DNA from: Kingdonia uniflora
Lineage: Eukaryota > Streptophyta > Magnoliopsida > Ranunculales > Circaeasteraceae
NCBI GenBank assembly: GCA_014058105.1
Contig: JACGCM010001976.1
Coordinates: 667,001-731,000, forward strand
DNA length: 64,000 nucleotides
Direction: 5' to 3'
Shown: positions 20,804-32,707 of the stretch, in pieces
Layout: each line of letters begins with the position of its first letter
Position numbering within the stretch: the stretch's first letter is position 1
The notes under the pieces: model-generated
What the model saw: the letters and a program-made list of their open reading frames with translations, nothing else
Databases searched by the model: none
Told to the model about the DNA's origin: nothing
Translations under genes and position numbers: made by a program

Positions 20804-22486
20804 ATTATCAACACGTCAATCTAGTGGGTCAGAAGGGATAAAAAACTCAAAATCAACGATTTTTCTTGATTTTTTACACTGCAGAGAGGCAATCTTTACA
20901 AATTTTGAATTTCTATATAATTTTTGCTTGATCTATAATGTAAGATATCTAAATATGTATAAAAGGATTTTTATTTTATTTTTTTAGATTAAAAAGTCTA
21001 TTTTTAGTGATTTTTAACCCTTGATAAATGGCTATTTTCAAACTAAAATAGCGATCACTGTGGACATCGGATTGACATACAATCAATTTTATTGCATAGC
21101 CCATTCTACAACAATCACATTAGTATATGGCACGTATCAGGAAGATATCCCAATCGCCGGGAAATTGACGTTGAAACTGGGCAGTTTACGGCCAAACAAC
21201 GACGTATTTAGGTCATGTTAACGTCTGCTAGGTTATTTATTTATTTATTTTTAATTATTTTAAAAAAATATATATTACCCATTAATGACATCATCAGATC
21301 CATATCCAATTTTGGAAATTAGACTGGATCACGTATGATCCATTGCTGACGTGGCAGTGACACATGTCAAGGACACGTGTCATGCCACATGACAGTTGGA
21401 CCCACACACGCTGACATGGCAGTGACATGTGTTAAGGACACATATCATGCTGACGTGGCAGGACAACTAGGCATGCCATGGGAATGTTATGCCTCCCATG
21501 TAGTACACACATGACAGTTCAACTTGTAGGCACGTGACAGTCCAGATTCTATGACACCTGGTTTAATTTGGTCAACCCGGGCCGGTCAACCCGGTCCAGG
21601 ACCGGTTCAGAGATTAAATTGGCTCTAAAGAACTCAATTTTTTGTTAAATTGAGTTTATTTTTTTTTAAAAATCCTATTGACTGGACCTAACCCCATAGG
21701 AGACCCATTTTTAAACTTTTTTATGAAAAATATTTTTAATTTTTTTTTGGGAACAGGTGCCTTGTATATGAAAATTGACTAACTTATATGTAATATAAGT
21801 ATATAGATAATATAAAACCAAGACTAATTTAAAATAAGACTAGGAGTCATATCTAAATCACAGTTAATTGTCAATGACAAATAATTAGAGCTCAATTGAG
21901 AATTTACTTAGTTTTATTTCTAAAAACTTGGTGTCTGAGGAACCAATTTTACGTATCTAGATGCACTTAGATGTTAAATGATAACATTTAGAGTTATATA
22001 TGCACTAATAACAACCTATAGTACCCTTAGAATATTAGTTCAAAGACAGACATGATCTACCTATCTTTTGAACCCAACAGACTTTGGGGTGGGACCACTT
22101 ATCACCTAAGCATCTAATGCCCTTCATAGTAAATAAGGTCATTTGGCTAGAATATACAGACCTTATAGAACTGTAGGGATTAGAACACCCTAGTTGTGAG
22201 AATAAGGAACGCACACATCTAGTGATTTTGAATAACAATCTTGGCTAAGATTCTATTAAAACGCACATCTAAGATTAAGATCGTCATTTTACAAGGAAAA
22301 GTTGGGATTTAATTATTATAAAAGAATTTCATGAGTATTAGAATATGAACAAGGTTCAACTATAATATGATCAGGAATCATTTATATTATGTTATTCTAA
22401 GTATTGTGATCTGTCTATAATGCATTTGAATGGTTTATCAAGAATTATTACTAATTACGATCTACATTTTGCATAACAAATGTCTG
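20804..22486 (+). other. Leader of the plus-strand copia element
   Basis: This long untranslated leader has no convincing reading frame. At 21340-21545 it holds repeated TGACGTGGCAGTGACA-type and ACACGTGTCA sites, matching the site-rich leader of the nested element at 19590-19940. Confidence 0.6.
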
Positions 22487-22503
22487 CCAGCCCACGTTAC
22501 GAT

Positions 22504-23632
22504 TGAAAGGTTTTATTTGTCTTATTTCGTGTTTATGGAGTCTCGTTGTTGTCTCAGTCAAAGACACTGACAAAATGAAGATCCCTGGACAGAGGGTAAG
22601 TAGAACTCACTGATAAAGGGATGGGCTTTTATATATATTATCATTCAAACGAGTTTTCTTGTCGTTCGAACGAGTTGTCATGTCCTCTAAAAATTTGGCC
22701 CATAGACAATTGTCGTTCGAACGAGTTTTCTTGTCGTTCAAACGAGTTGCCATGTCCTCTGGAAATTTGGCCCATAGACAATTATTACATGAACGAGTTT
22801 TTTTGTCGTTCAAATAAGGTGTCATGTCCTCTAGAAATTTGGCCCATAGACAATTGTCGTTCAAACAAGTTTTCTTGTCGTTCGAACGAATTGTCATGTC
22901 CTCTGGAAATTTGGCCCATAGAAAATTGTCGTTCGAACGAGTTTTCTTGTCGTTCGAACGAGTTGCCAACTTTCTAGGGTTTTGGACCAAATTAGACGTA
23001 AGTCGCTCGAACGACATTAGGTCTCATTCGAACGACTCTCGAGAGAAATTGGTTTACTATTTAAGCAAACCCTATTTTTTTTTCTCTTCCGGTCTTTTAT
23101 TTTGGGAAAACATTTTTTTTTTTGAAAAGCTCCAAATACTTTATCAGAGAGTGTGAATTCAATATCAATCAAGCATCTTCTAATCCTGTGATTGATGTTG
23201 AGTTAGTTTTACAATACCTCCTACATATTGTTCAAGAGCGATTTAAGAAGAGCGATTCTTGGTGTGAGATCAATAAGGGTGCTTGCGAGAACAGAAGAAG
23301 ATTTTTGGTGTGAGATCAAGAAGGGTTGTTGTGAGAACAGAAGAAGATTGGGCGTGAAGTTTTAGTCAGAAGAGAAATAATCATGAGACGAGGTTATCGA
23401 GTCTGTAAGTGTAACTCAGATTAAACTCTTTTTGATTAGTGGATTTTTGTTGATAACGACCTATAGTTTTTCTCCCGTGTAAGGAGTTTCCACAGGGTGA
23501 ACAATTGCCTGTGTCTTTTAATTCATTGTCTTTACTTTTGATTATTTCTGTTTAATCTTATATCATTGATTGATAAGAATTGTTCTGACCTAATTTATCG
23601 AAATACATTAAATACGAGCACATAGAATTTCA
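22504..23632 (+). repeat. Solo LTR (family B) inside copia gag, TSD ACGAT/GCGAT
   Basis: The 1129-bp segment begins TGAAAGG and ends ATTTCA, so its ends TGAAA/TTTCA are inverted. ACGAT precedes it (22499-22503) and GCGAT follows (23633-23637), a five-base duplication with one change. Removing it rejoins the gag frame. The right part (about 23160-23600) has the look of an LTR R/U5 end. The left part holds the 72-bp TTCGAA repeats. Confidence 0.82.
22640..22975. repeat. 72-bp tandem repeats with paired TTCGAACGA palindromes
   Basis: CATGTCCTCT recurs at 22679, 22751, 22823 and 22895, exactly 72 bp apart. Each unit holds two copies of GTCGTTCGAACGAGTT or one-base variants. Because the period is divisible by three, both strands appear open here, which is an artefact and not a gene. 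Confidence 0.92.
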
Positions 23633-24819
23633 GCGATTACGAACCATTGCGGCTTGATGGTTCAAACTACCTTTCGTGATATACGTACATAAACCTCCAT
23701 CTGAAATCAATGAATGTCTCAAAGTCGATTATTGCAGATAACACTATCTCTGAACTACTCAGGGTGCATGCCATGTTGGCTATGCACACCCACCTTCAGC
23801 TAGAGCTAATGTTTGAGCATATATGTTACGAAGATCCATATGAGTTATGGACAAGCTTAGAACAACGTTTTCATCTCTAGCAAATCCTAAGGACGTTTAA
23901 GAACTGCAACCACTGTAACAACTTGAGGTTATGTGACTTCAAGACTATAGCTGACTATAACTCAACACTACAAAAAATTATTTTGGCAATGAGGCTCAAT
24001 AATGATTGTGCCTTCGAGGAAGAGGTTTTGTAAAAGACTATCTCCATATTTCCATATTCATAAGCTACTCTCAAGGACCAGTATTCGAATTAGAATTCAG
24101 TAGTCATGCAGATCTGATTCAACCCATGCTCACTACTGAACAAGAGGGAAAATTTGTTTTTAAGAAAAATAAGAGGTATCCCACTAGGAAGAGGAGACCA
24201 GTTGCACAAAAAATCTTATCTCATGATAAAGACAACCACGAACGGGGTTCTGGAAGTGGGAATGTGACTGAAGGTGGGAATTGAGGATTTTTGGGCCCTC
24301 AGACAAGTAACAGGTTTAAAAAGATTAGTAAACCATAGACACTGAAGAAAATCAAGAAGCCAGATTCATAATCTCCTTGTTTGAGATGTGGGGCAACTGG
24401 ACACTGGGTATGAGATTGTAAGGTACCGAGGGTGCTAAAAGTCAAAGTCTAGGCTAACCACATCACCACTGACATAACTTCTGTCAGTATGAAGTTAGCA
24501 GTGTCAGACTTCTTCAGCGATACTGATGCCAGCATGGATCAACATGCGAAGTAATCCGTAACGATATCTCAGTAGACATGTGATATCACAGTAGAGAGCA
24601 CTAGTAGTTTCTTTTCTCGGAAAGACTTGATTTACTTTTTGTTAGTATTTTTGATTATGTTATGAACAAATCATTTATGTTTCAATAAAGTGCTCGTGAC
24701 ATACATGAGATTTTTATTTCGTTATAAATTGTGCTTATTTAAATTATTGCTTGGGATAGTAGTTAATTTGTAATATATAAGATTTTTAATCTGCTATATA
24801 TATAGGTAGCCCATGGATC

Positions 24820-25605
24820 TTTTAGCCTATAGGGTACTAATTGATAATTGGACGAGTTGCGATACATGTCCAGTAGACAGTTGTACCACGCACTCGATCC
24901 TTCGAGATAAATAGTACTTCTCGTACTTGACCGCGTATGTCGGGGACATTCAAACTGTTACTGGGACAACCAACATCATAGAGGGCTCAGGGAGCGCTAC
25001 GCTATTACTCCCTAACAGTACGATATTAAGTATCCAGACCATGTTGTTTGCTAGTAAATCTCTCGAGAATTTACTAAGCTTCAGGGACATACAAAATAAC
25101 AGTTATCAAGTCAAGACGATAGGCAATTAATGATGATAATCAAATTATATGCATCACCTATTCACCTAACGGTCAAGAACTTATATTGGAAAGGTGTCCA
25201 ATGTAGAATACCATCTACGAATATTTGGATGTTCCGTACAAATGCCAATTGTACCACCACAACTTACAAAGATGGGGACCCAACGTCGGCTCAGTATTTA
25301 TGTGGGTTACGATTTAGTATTTATGTGGGTTACGATTTACCATCTATTATTTGATACTTGGAACCCACTACGAGCGATGTATTTACTACAAGATTCACAG
25401 ATTGTCACTTTGATGAGACGATATTCCCAACATTGGGGGGAGATATGACAGTCAATGCTGAGAATGTTTCCAAAATAAGTTGGAAAGCACTATCGTTTTC
25501 TCATCTAGATCTCCTAACCAATCATGGTGACAGGGAGGTACAACAAATTTTATACTTACAACAGATTGATAATGAATTGCAGATGTATTCAATGATGTTG
25601 TTAAA
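24820..25605 (+). pseudogene. Plus-strand copia protease and post-integrase remnant
   Basis: Protease-like text appears around 24880-25125: VDSCTTHSIL (the DSGT-like motif is DSCT), VTGTTNIIEGSGSATLLLP and SLENLLSFRDIQ. At 25240-25540 the segment after the integrase is seen, including MGTQRRLSIYVGYD and CHFDETIFPTLGGDM. A 24-bp local duplication containing TTTATGTGGGTTACGATTTA lies at about 25290-25340. The integrase core itself is not visible. Confidence 0.7.
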
Positions 25606-25949
25606 GTAACCAAGGCGCGTGTACCTGCAAGTAATGTACCTGCACGACTGGATATTCAAGGAACTAGTGTGCAACCCACTAATGAGTTCAAGCCACACTT
25701 CATGAGAGGACGCCCCACTGCAAAGAAGAACGCTGAGCCGAGGGCTAATAAATAGCGTACGGGAAAAGAAAAGACTAATGGTATAGTCGGTTCATCAGGG
25801 ATAAAACCTCCTACAGACAGGGCTATAGAAGCTACGTATCCACGTGAAGCATTAGGAAACAAGCCCGGTGAGGCACATGTACATGATAATCGAGAGATCT
25901 CGGTTAACTTAGTTTCTAATGGCACTATTTAGGATCATTTAGAAGTAGT

Positions 25950-27630
25950 AGTCGACAAAATATTCACTTTCGTTGCTGCGCTCGCTATCGAGGATGATGA
26001 TCTAGAACCACTCACTATAGACGAATATAAAAATTGTACAAATTGGCCAGAGTGGGAAGCTGCGATCAATGCGAAGCACAACTCATTAGCTAAACGCAAA
26101 GTTTTTGGACCAATAGTTCCTATACAAGATGCCATTAAGCCTGTCGGTTATAAATAGGTATTCGTACGAAAACGTAATGAACTTGGAAATATAGTAAGGT
26201 GCAATGCAAGACTAGTTGCCCAAGGCTTTTCTCAAAGACGTTGCACCGATTGCGATGCAACCTACTCTCTAGTCATCAACGCTATAACGTTCCGTTACTT
26301 GATCAGTCAGTCAGTCATTGAGAACGAGCTTGACATGGATCTTATGGATGTAGTTACTGCGTATCTATATGGGAAATTAGATATAAAGATCTACATGAAG
26401 CTACCAGTAAGATTTAACCTTCCGGAAGCGACAATGACAGGCACACATGCCTACATAATAAAACTGGATAAGTCATTGTATGGTCTAAAATAATCAGGGC
26501 TCATGTGGCACAACAGACTGACTAAATATTTGAAAGTCGAGGGTTTTGCAAATAGCCTTGTTTGCCCATGCATTTTTATCAAGAAAACAAATACAGGTTT
26601 TGCCATCGTTGCAGTTTATGTAGACGATTTGAATATCATCAGAACTCCAAGGGAGATTGCGAATGTTGCTGAATACCTTGGGAAGGAATTCGAAATGAAA
26701 GACCTTGGGAAGAGCAAATTTTGTCTCAGTTTGCAGATCGAACATCTTGGTTACAGCATAATTGTACATCAGGCGACATATACCGAGAGAATTATAAAAC
26801 GTTTCGGTATGGATACAACACACAATACCAAAACACCTTTGCATATCCGTTTATTGGATGTGATCAAGGATAACTATCATCCTCTAGAAGAGGGGGAGAA
26901 ACTCTAAGGGCATGAGGCGCCATATCTAGGAGCTATCGGTGTTTTGCTATACTTAGACGGGTGCACTTGACACGATATCTCATTTGCAGTGAACTGTTTG
27001 GCGCGCCATAGTTATATACCTGCCCAAAGGCACTGGAATGGGATCAAACACATTCTGGGATATCTTATCGGCACGAAAGACTGGGTTTGTTATATCTAGA
27101 AATTATAGGATACGCTGATGTTGAATATTTGTCTGATCCACATAAAGGTCGATCACAATCGGGTTATGTGTTCTTGTATGGAGATACATCGATTTCATAG
27201 AGATCGGTGAAGCAGACGATGGTTGCTACATCTTCAAACCATGCAGAGATTTTTGCACTTCGTGAAGCTGGCAGAGAATGTTTCTGGTTGTGGTCCATGA
27301 TCAATCACATCAACGAAAGTTGCGGCCTAAGTTATATCCAAGATAGACCGATAACTCTTTATGAAGACAACACAGCTTGTATCATTCGAGTCAAAGGAAA
27401 ATTTATTAAAAGTGACAGAACGAATCACATTTCACCCAAGTTCTTCCACATACACGAGTTGCAGAAGACAAATGAGATTGACGTTGTTTAAGTCCGTTCA
27501 GAAGATAACTTAGCTGATCTATTCACGAAGGCTCTTGCACATCCTACGTTCAAGAGATTGGTACACGGAATCGGCATGCGGAGTTTTTACGATTTATTGT
27601 CTCAGAGAAATCGACGTCAGGGGAAGTAAT
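25950..27630 (+). pseudogene. Plus-strand copia reverse transcriptase and RNase H remnant
   Basis: The reverse transcriptase is readable from about 26000 to 26907: VFVRKRNELGNIVRCNARLV, YLYGKLDIKIYMKLP, KLDKSLYGLK (then a stop), and AVYVDDLNII with the catalytic YVDD. The later domain shows GYVFLYGDTSIS, LYEDNTACIIRVKGKFIKSD, FHIHELQKTNEIDVV and LADLFTKALAHPTFK, ending near 27630. Stops after LYGLK and DVV disable the enzyme. This is the best-preserved polymerase in the window. Confidence 0.85.
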
Positions 27631-27864
27631 CCCATCCTGACGTGGACACATGCGCGTTGTACTTTTTTTTTCTGATAGTACAGTTTTTATCTTAGAAGGT
27701 TTTACTGACTAGAAGTTTTGATGAGGCAACGTATACGCGTCCACAACCTGTACGGGGCATAAGATTGTATTTTTTCCTTGCACAACTTTTTGCCCAAAGG
27801 GGTTTGTCTAGGCAGAGATTTTGATGAGGCAAGTCGTCCTGGTATAGAACACCCCAAGGGGGAG

Positions 27865-28147
27865 TATTAGGAGTTAAGTCCAGCCCAAGGTGGGAACACA
27901 ACTGGGTTGAGGTGTTTTACTGGACTCCTAACAAGCCCATAGGCCTTTAGGGTTTATATGGAGAGTTTGAGAGAGTATAAATAACCTAAATGGTTATCCT
28001 TTGTAACACAGAACATATGAGGGTACAAAGAGATATTATACATCAATAAGATATTCCAAATATTATACATCAATAAGATATCCCTACTCTTCTCTCATAT
28101 CATTGCTTTTGATTAACTGATAGAATAGCATCTAATATTATCCAATA
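27865..28147 (+). repeat. 3' LTR of the plus-strand copia element
   Basis: The 283-bp LTR follows the purine tract CCCCAAGGGGGAG (27852-27864). It begins TATTAGGAG (TG changed to TA) and ends CCAATA (CA changed to TA) before AAGTT. A 31-bp internal duplication (TACATCAATAAGATAT, around 28036-28083) is absent from the 5' LTR. Confidence 0.88.
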
Positions 28148-28152
28148 AAGTT

Positions 28153-28454
28153 TAATTTATTTCTTAGCCTTAGAGAGTGATAGAGTTTGGGATAAAATTC
28201 ATAAATCCTAGTTCTCTGAACTTTATTTTTAGCGATTAAGGGAGGTTAATTAAAATGCGAGTTTTAGGTTAGTTTAATAGGAATTTAGATCGCGTAGTTT
28301 CTATAACATACCATAATCCAAAATTGTATTTGGAATAGAGGTGTAGAGTCCAACAACGATTTTGCACACTTCCAAATGATTTAGATCATGAGAACTCTCT
28401 CTAAACTGAATCATAGAAGAAGAGAATGGAGATGGAAATATTCCAATTAAAACC
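28153..28454. other. No gene recognised
   Basis: AT-rich sequence between the copia 3' end and the duplicated segment. Nothing assignable. Confidence 0.4.
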
Positions 28455-28745
28455 TTGCTAAATACACAATTAGCAGTATGACCACAGCCTTCGCCATCAA
28501 TTTCAAGGAAAAAAAAAAAAACAAATGAACAATTTCTGAGAATATGAATAAATGGCATCCATCACAAAATAGTCATATAACCTCCATCCCTGACATACCA
28601 ATACAAGCTGCTTTTAAATCATTTCAAGATTTCCTTTTTTTCTCTCTCCCTGATTCTTATTCCTTATTCTGACTATGATTGCCAAACAATCTCTCTGGTC
28701 TCTCCAGTGAGAAACCAAATTATTTTCAATCAAAACTTATTTACG
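28455..28745 (-). repeat. Copy of the Pur-alpha 3' flank, downstream of the permease gene
   Basis: It matches 32708-32995 in the same orientation, including GAACAATTTCTGA.AATATGA, CATAACCTCCATCCCTGAC and CAATACAAGCTGCTT.TAAA. The other copy lies just beyond the Pur-alpha stop codon, so this appears to be a duplicated 3' untranslated segment. Confidence 0.85.
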
Positions 28746-29142
28746 CAAGAAAGCATCTGCTGGAAGACTAGTAAAGATGATTACTTTATCCATTGTTAAC
28801 AATCACCAAAACATTGATCAGACAACTAAGAATGCTTTGGTCAAGGGATCGATACAAAACTTATTTACCCACTCTCCCCAGTTAATAGAACAATTCTTCA
28901 GCATTCAAATATATATAATCTGCAACGAATACTACTGTAATCAAAAAAGGATAGGTTGGTAACCTCCCATATTAAACATTGAGTAATCTCCTCGTCCACT
29001 GAGACCATATAGAAGCTGCAACAGTTGAACCTTTTCATACCTCAAATATCAAGAGATTATGTGTTTATTTCATACTACTAAGCTTGTTAACATCAAATGC
29101 CAGATCCTTTCCACACTCTTTCTTACGAAGCTTGTTAACCGT
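28746..29142. other. 3' flank of the permease gene
   Basis: No gene. A 48-bp local duplication (AAGCTTGTTAAC..., then ATGCCAGATCC, at 29081-29108 and 29129-29156) overlaps the permease stop codon region. Confidence 0.5.
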
Positions 29143-32100
29143 CTAATGCCAGATCCCCAATATGACAGCAATGCCAAAGAGTATGAAAAGAACAATGTTT
29201 CCTCCCGGCAGGAGATTTCCAGCCCTTGAAGATGTCGAGCTGCGCAAAGTTAAAAGTAAATTTAAAGATTTAATGTGTGAGTAATTAATCTGGTATAAGT
29301 ACTTATATATCATGATAGACTAAGAAGGTATTTGTTTCAAAGTATGGTGAAAAGTTTCAGTTTTTATTACTGAAGCAAGATTGGTTACACCCTCATAGCG
29401 TACAAAATTACTACAATTTGTTTTAAAATTGAAATGCTACTTGAAGTTTAAGTTTTGTCAAAATACCTGGGTTTTTTCTTGGACCGATGGATCAAAGCCA
29501 TGACAGGAGGTAAGACTCCGAAGAGAAAGCAATTCGCATAAACACCCGCAAAATCTAGAGCTTTGGAGAAAACAGCGGGAAAGAAGGAAACAATGAGGAT
29601 TGAAGCACCAAGTACCAAAGGCATCGTATATATATTAGTATTACTCGATACTTGACTAACTCCAGATTTACCATTAAACGAAACTACACCCAGAGTTCCT
29701 ACATTGTCCCTGTTTGAGTATACAACAGACCCAATTTTCCCACTTCTCCTCTCGCTAGAAATAAGTGAACTCTCCTTCAAAATCAACTCCACAGTATCCA
29801 CAAGTTGTTTCGGAAAGCTAACCGTGTAACCAATCAAACTAGTCGCTAAAGCTGTGAATGCAAAGCCTTGAACTGCAGGTAAAGCTGAAGAACTTACAGA
29901 GAGCAAGAGGAGAATAGGATCTTGTAGAGAAGCAGCAATGCCAACCTTTGATAGCCCCAAAACGACTAAATTCCACGACAAAACCATTACTAATGGAACA
30001 ACCCCACCAAATAGAATCGCATTTCGAGCATCAAAAACACTTCTCCCCACGATTTTACAAATAAATGGGGTGATTACGTGAAACCCCAATGTAAGAACGG
30101 TAACGGGAATTGCAGGCAAAATTGCAGAAGGGCTCCATGACGAATAAGCAAACAAAGCTAATAAGTTTGTTCTTCCCATTGATAAACCAATCCCCACAAG
30201 CGAAGTGATGGAAAACAGCATGAGTACACATAACAACCGATTTACGGAATCAATAGCCTTAAACGGGAAAAACCCTATCACCATCCCAACAATACATGGG
30301 AAGAATGCATGAGCAAGTATTAAATTCATCCATGGAAACCACTGCATCATAATGGAACCAATGCCTGCATAGTAAACGTATTCGAATCAGTTATGAAAAT
30401 GTCTAAATCCAAGTATATGACGAGACCAAATTCACACTCTAAATTTTTAATTTTTATCCAATACATATGAATCCCAATATGTCCTAGAAAATATAGGGAG
30501 AAAGGAAAAAAATAAAAAAAATGAATGGACTATTGGTACAATTTATGTAACATGGACAGTCCATTTTGAAAATAAAAATCCGTGTCCAAATGTTTCAGAC
30601 ACTTGGACATGCCGACAATTAGTTGGACACACTAATGGGTACTCCTTGCTCAAATCACCACATTTTTCACATAGTAAAATTTTCCAATTCTTTAGACATA
30701 TTACTCTATAGTATTGAGTTCTATTGTTGTTTCTAGCATCATAAATATAATGATTCATATTGCATATGTAGTTAATACGACATAGAGCATAAGAAATGCA
30801 AGAGAGAGAAAAAAGTATAGGGTCGTGTCTGCGTTTTGACATATTTTGCAGTCGGCGTATCCAACACCTTGTACCCGTATCAGACACCGACACTTTTTAG
30901 TTGAGCTGGGGGGCAAACCCCCATGAATGACATAACAATAAAAGAACAAGTACAAGATGGGGACAAAACTTCTACCCTACAGGCAGGGAAGAAGAGGGCC
31001 TTACATCAGAAAGAGGAGAAAAGAAAAAGACAAAACTAAACAGACTAAACAACAACAAAAAACTGATGAACAAAACTCCAGTTCAATGCACATCAAAAGG
31101 GTAATGCTCAGCCTGAACAAAGAGAATCTCCTTCATAAGAAAGCCAACACTGCAGATAACAGGGAAACTGGGATAAGCTGTTGTCCATTTGATATCTTTT
31201 TGACCATTCAAGGTACAGTTGTACGTAGGGGTGCAATAGTACATACAAGAGTACCACTTGCCTCTTGAGCAAGAAAAGAAGAAGGCTCAAAGTGCTAAAC
31301 TCTCCAATAAGACTGGTGTATGTCATCATGGGCAATTTGCTGCATCTCTGTAGGGATGGCTGCCGGTTGGATTTCCATGTAGCTGGATGGGAGGTGTATA
31401 TTGACAAGTTTGTCTGAAAGTCTATTGGTTTCCCTGAAAATATAGTAGATATATCAAACCATTCAAGCTCATCTATAAGAGTATAGATCCTCTTCATGGT
31501 GTATCTGGTCTGCCCATTGCACTTAATAGGGGTACCCACTTGCACTTAATAATACAAGTTTCAATCTTGTAGTTGACCTGAATGTTCCATCTGCCCATTG
31601 CATTTCTGTTGTGCTGGTTGTCTTCAATGCACCGAAAACTTGCTGCAAGCTTAAGTTGTATCTCCTCAGTGATTCTATATAGGATATCACTAGCATTGCT
31701 GCTAGTATTCTGGAAGATTTTTTGATTTCCTCCCTCCAAATGTGATAGTAGTAAGCATTAAAGGCCACTTTGCCCGTGTCAATGTTATTGTTACATAAGG
31801 TATAATATACGAGAGTACAATGCTAAGCTTAGAGTCTGATAATAACACTCAATAAGTTTTAGTGAAATATCACATAAATAAAAAATTACCTGAGACACAG
31901 GCAATGAGAAGAGAAAAACTCAAGCAAGCGTAAACTAAAGCGATAAAAGTTCCGGCACGACCACCTAACGCCTTAGTAGCAAGACCTGTAAAGCTAACCT
32001 CTCCAACCCCATCTTCTTCCATTGTAGCAAAGCTAAGCTCAGCAACAAGAAGGATTGAAGAAATGACATAAACCCATGATAAGAGTATAGCAATGGTGGA

Positions 32101-32409
32101 TGGAAGTGGACCTGATTTAATGGTGGCAGATGGTAAGCCCAACATTCCAGGCCCAACAGCAGTACCTATGATCAAACTAACAGCACCCCAAAAACTCTTT
32201 TCTTGGCTTCTCTCATATTCTAGTTCTAGTGGTTTGGAAGAAGCATTGTTGGTGGTAATGGTTCTTGTAAGTGTTGAAGGTGTTTTGGTGATAGTGAGAT
32301 TATGGAGTTTTGGGAATCTGAAGTGATGGTGTTGTTGTTGGATGGTGGTGATTGGGTTTAGTAGTGTGAATCTGCTGAGGAGATTGGATTGGTGGGAAAG
32401 ATTCAGCAT
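29143..32409 (-). CDS. Tyrosine-specific transporter-like amino acid permease, plastid-targeted
   Basis: Three exons join in frame to 504 codons: 32409-31890, 30364-29467 and 29239-29143 (stop TAG at 29143-29145). Introns have GT/AG ends (TCAG|GTAATT..TGCAG|GC and CCAG|GTATTT..GCGCAG|CT). After a Ser/Thr/His-rich N-terminus that looks like a transit peptide (residues 1 to about 60), the permease core starts with SFWGAVSLIIGTAVGPGMLG. This is the first helix of the tryptophan/tyrosine permease (HAAAP) family. Further helices follow, for example ALVYACLSFSLLIACVSG and NLILAHAFFPCIVGMVIGFF. The last is VLFILFGIAVILGIW at the C-terminus. By family it should be a proton-coupled aromatic amino acid carrier in the plastid envelope; substrate and location are inferred. 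An in-frame upstream ATG at 32478 would add 23 residues. Confidence 0.88.
30365..31889 (-). other. Permease intron 1, holding a LINE fragment and a GTGTC/GACAC-rich repeat
   Basis: At about 31770-31210 the minus strand has the LINE 3' coding tail (YYHIWREEIKKSSRI, then LINE 3' UTR-like text down to about 30900). At 30545-30897 a segment rich in GTGTC and GACAC words (for example CGTATCAGACACCGACAC) looks like an unclassified repeat. Neither disturbs the splice sites. Confidence 0.55.
30900..31770 (-). mobile_element. LINE 3' fragment inside permease intron 1
   Basis: The minus strand shows AFNAYYYHIWREEI, which resembles the region after zf-RVT in plant LINEs, then broken downstream frames and a 3' UTR rich in T. 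It lacks reverse transcriptase and is 5' truncated. It lies in the same orientation as the permease gene. Confidence 0.55.
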
Positions 32410-32707
32410 TTTTATTAGATTATCTGATTCTTCTAAAAGTTTGTACTCAAGTGAGTGGAGGGCTACACAAAAGCTCAAAATTAAAGCAGTCTCATAATAG
32501 GGTTCACTTGGGCCTTGGATTTATTCAGGTGGAAAAGAGATTTTTAGAGACATGGAAAGGCGTGAGCTAAGGCATACTTGAACCTCAGGTTCATGACTTT
32601 CTAGAAATCGCCTGCTTATCAGTCTGTGTACAAGTAGAACACACTATCTATTTTCAATATATCAGAAATCAAAGGATTAATGTTGATGCACACGACTATA
32701 TAAACCA

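Larger units (their letters stand above)
22487..24480 (+). pseudogene. Plus-strand copia gag, split by a solo LTR
   Basis: Gag begins at the ATG at 22487, is interrupted at 22504, and resumes at 23638. Excising the solo LTR and one target copy returns the frame. Downstream the capsid shows ELLRVHAMLAMHTHLQLELM, YEDPYELWTSLEQRF and CDFKTIADYNSTLQKI. A knuckle-like segment follows near 24380. Several stops (for example near 23878 and 24031) and frameshifts disable it. Confidence 0.75.
13021..28147 (+). mobile_element. Ty1/copia element (plus strand), host of two later insertions; TSD AAGTT
   Basis: AAGTT occurs at 13016-13020 and 28148-28152. The element starts TGTTAGGAGTTGGGTCC at 13021. Its 5' LTR is interrupted after 118 bp by the nested minus-strand element, resumes at 20670 and ends near 20803; the 3' LTR is 27865-28147. 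Between them lie leader, gag, protease, a post-integrase segment, reverse transcriptase and RNase H in copia order, all broken by stops. Leaving out the nested copia and the duplicated target, the element is about 7.6 kb, and it still contains the solo LTR described separately. Two insertions of other elements postdate it, so it is the oldest element in this block. Confidence 0.9.

Noticed and set aside
22607..23017. Long open frames on both strands (118-136 codons) as repeat proteins
   Set aside because: They arise from a 72-bp tandem repeat, divisible by three, inside a solo LTR; no start context or domain supports a protein.
30545..30897. A defined TIR transposon in permease intron 1
   Set aside because: GTGTC/GACAC words recur, but I could not find matching ends or a target duplication.
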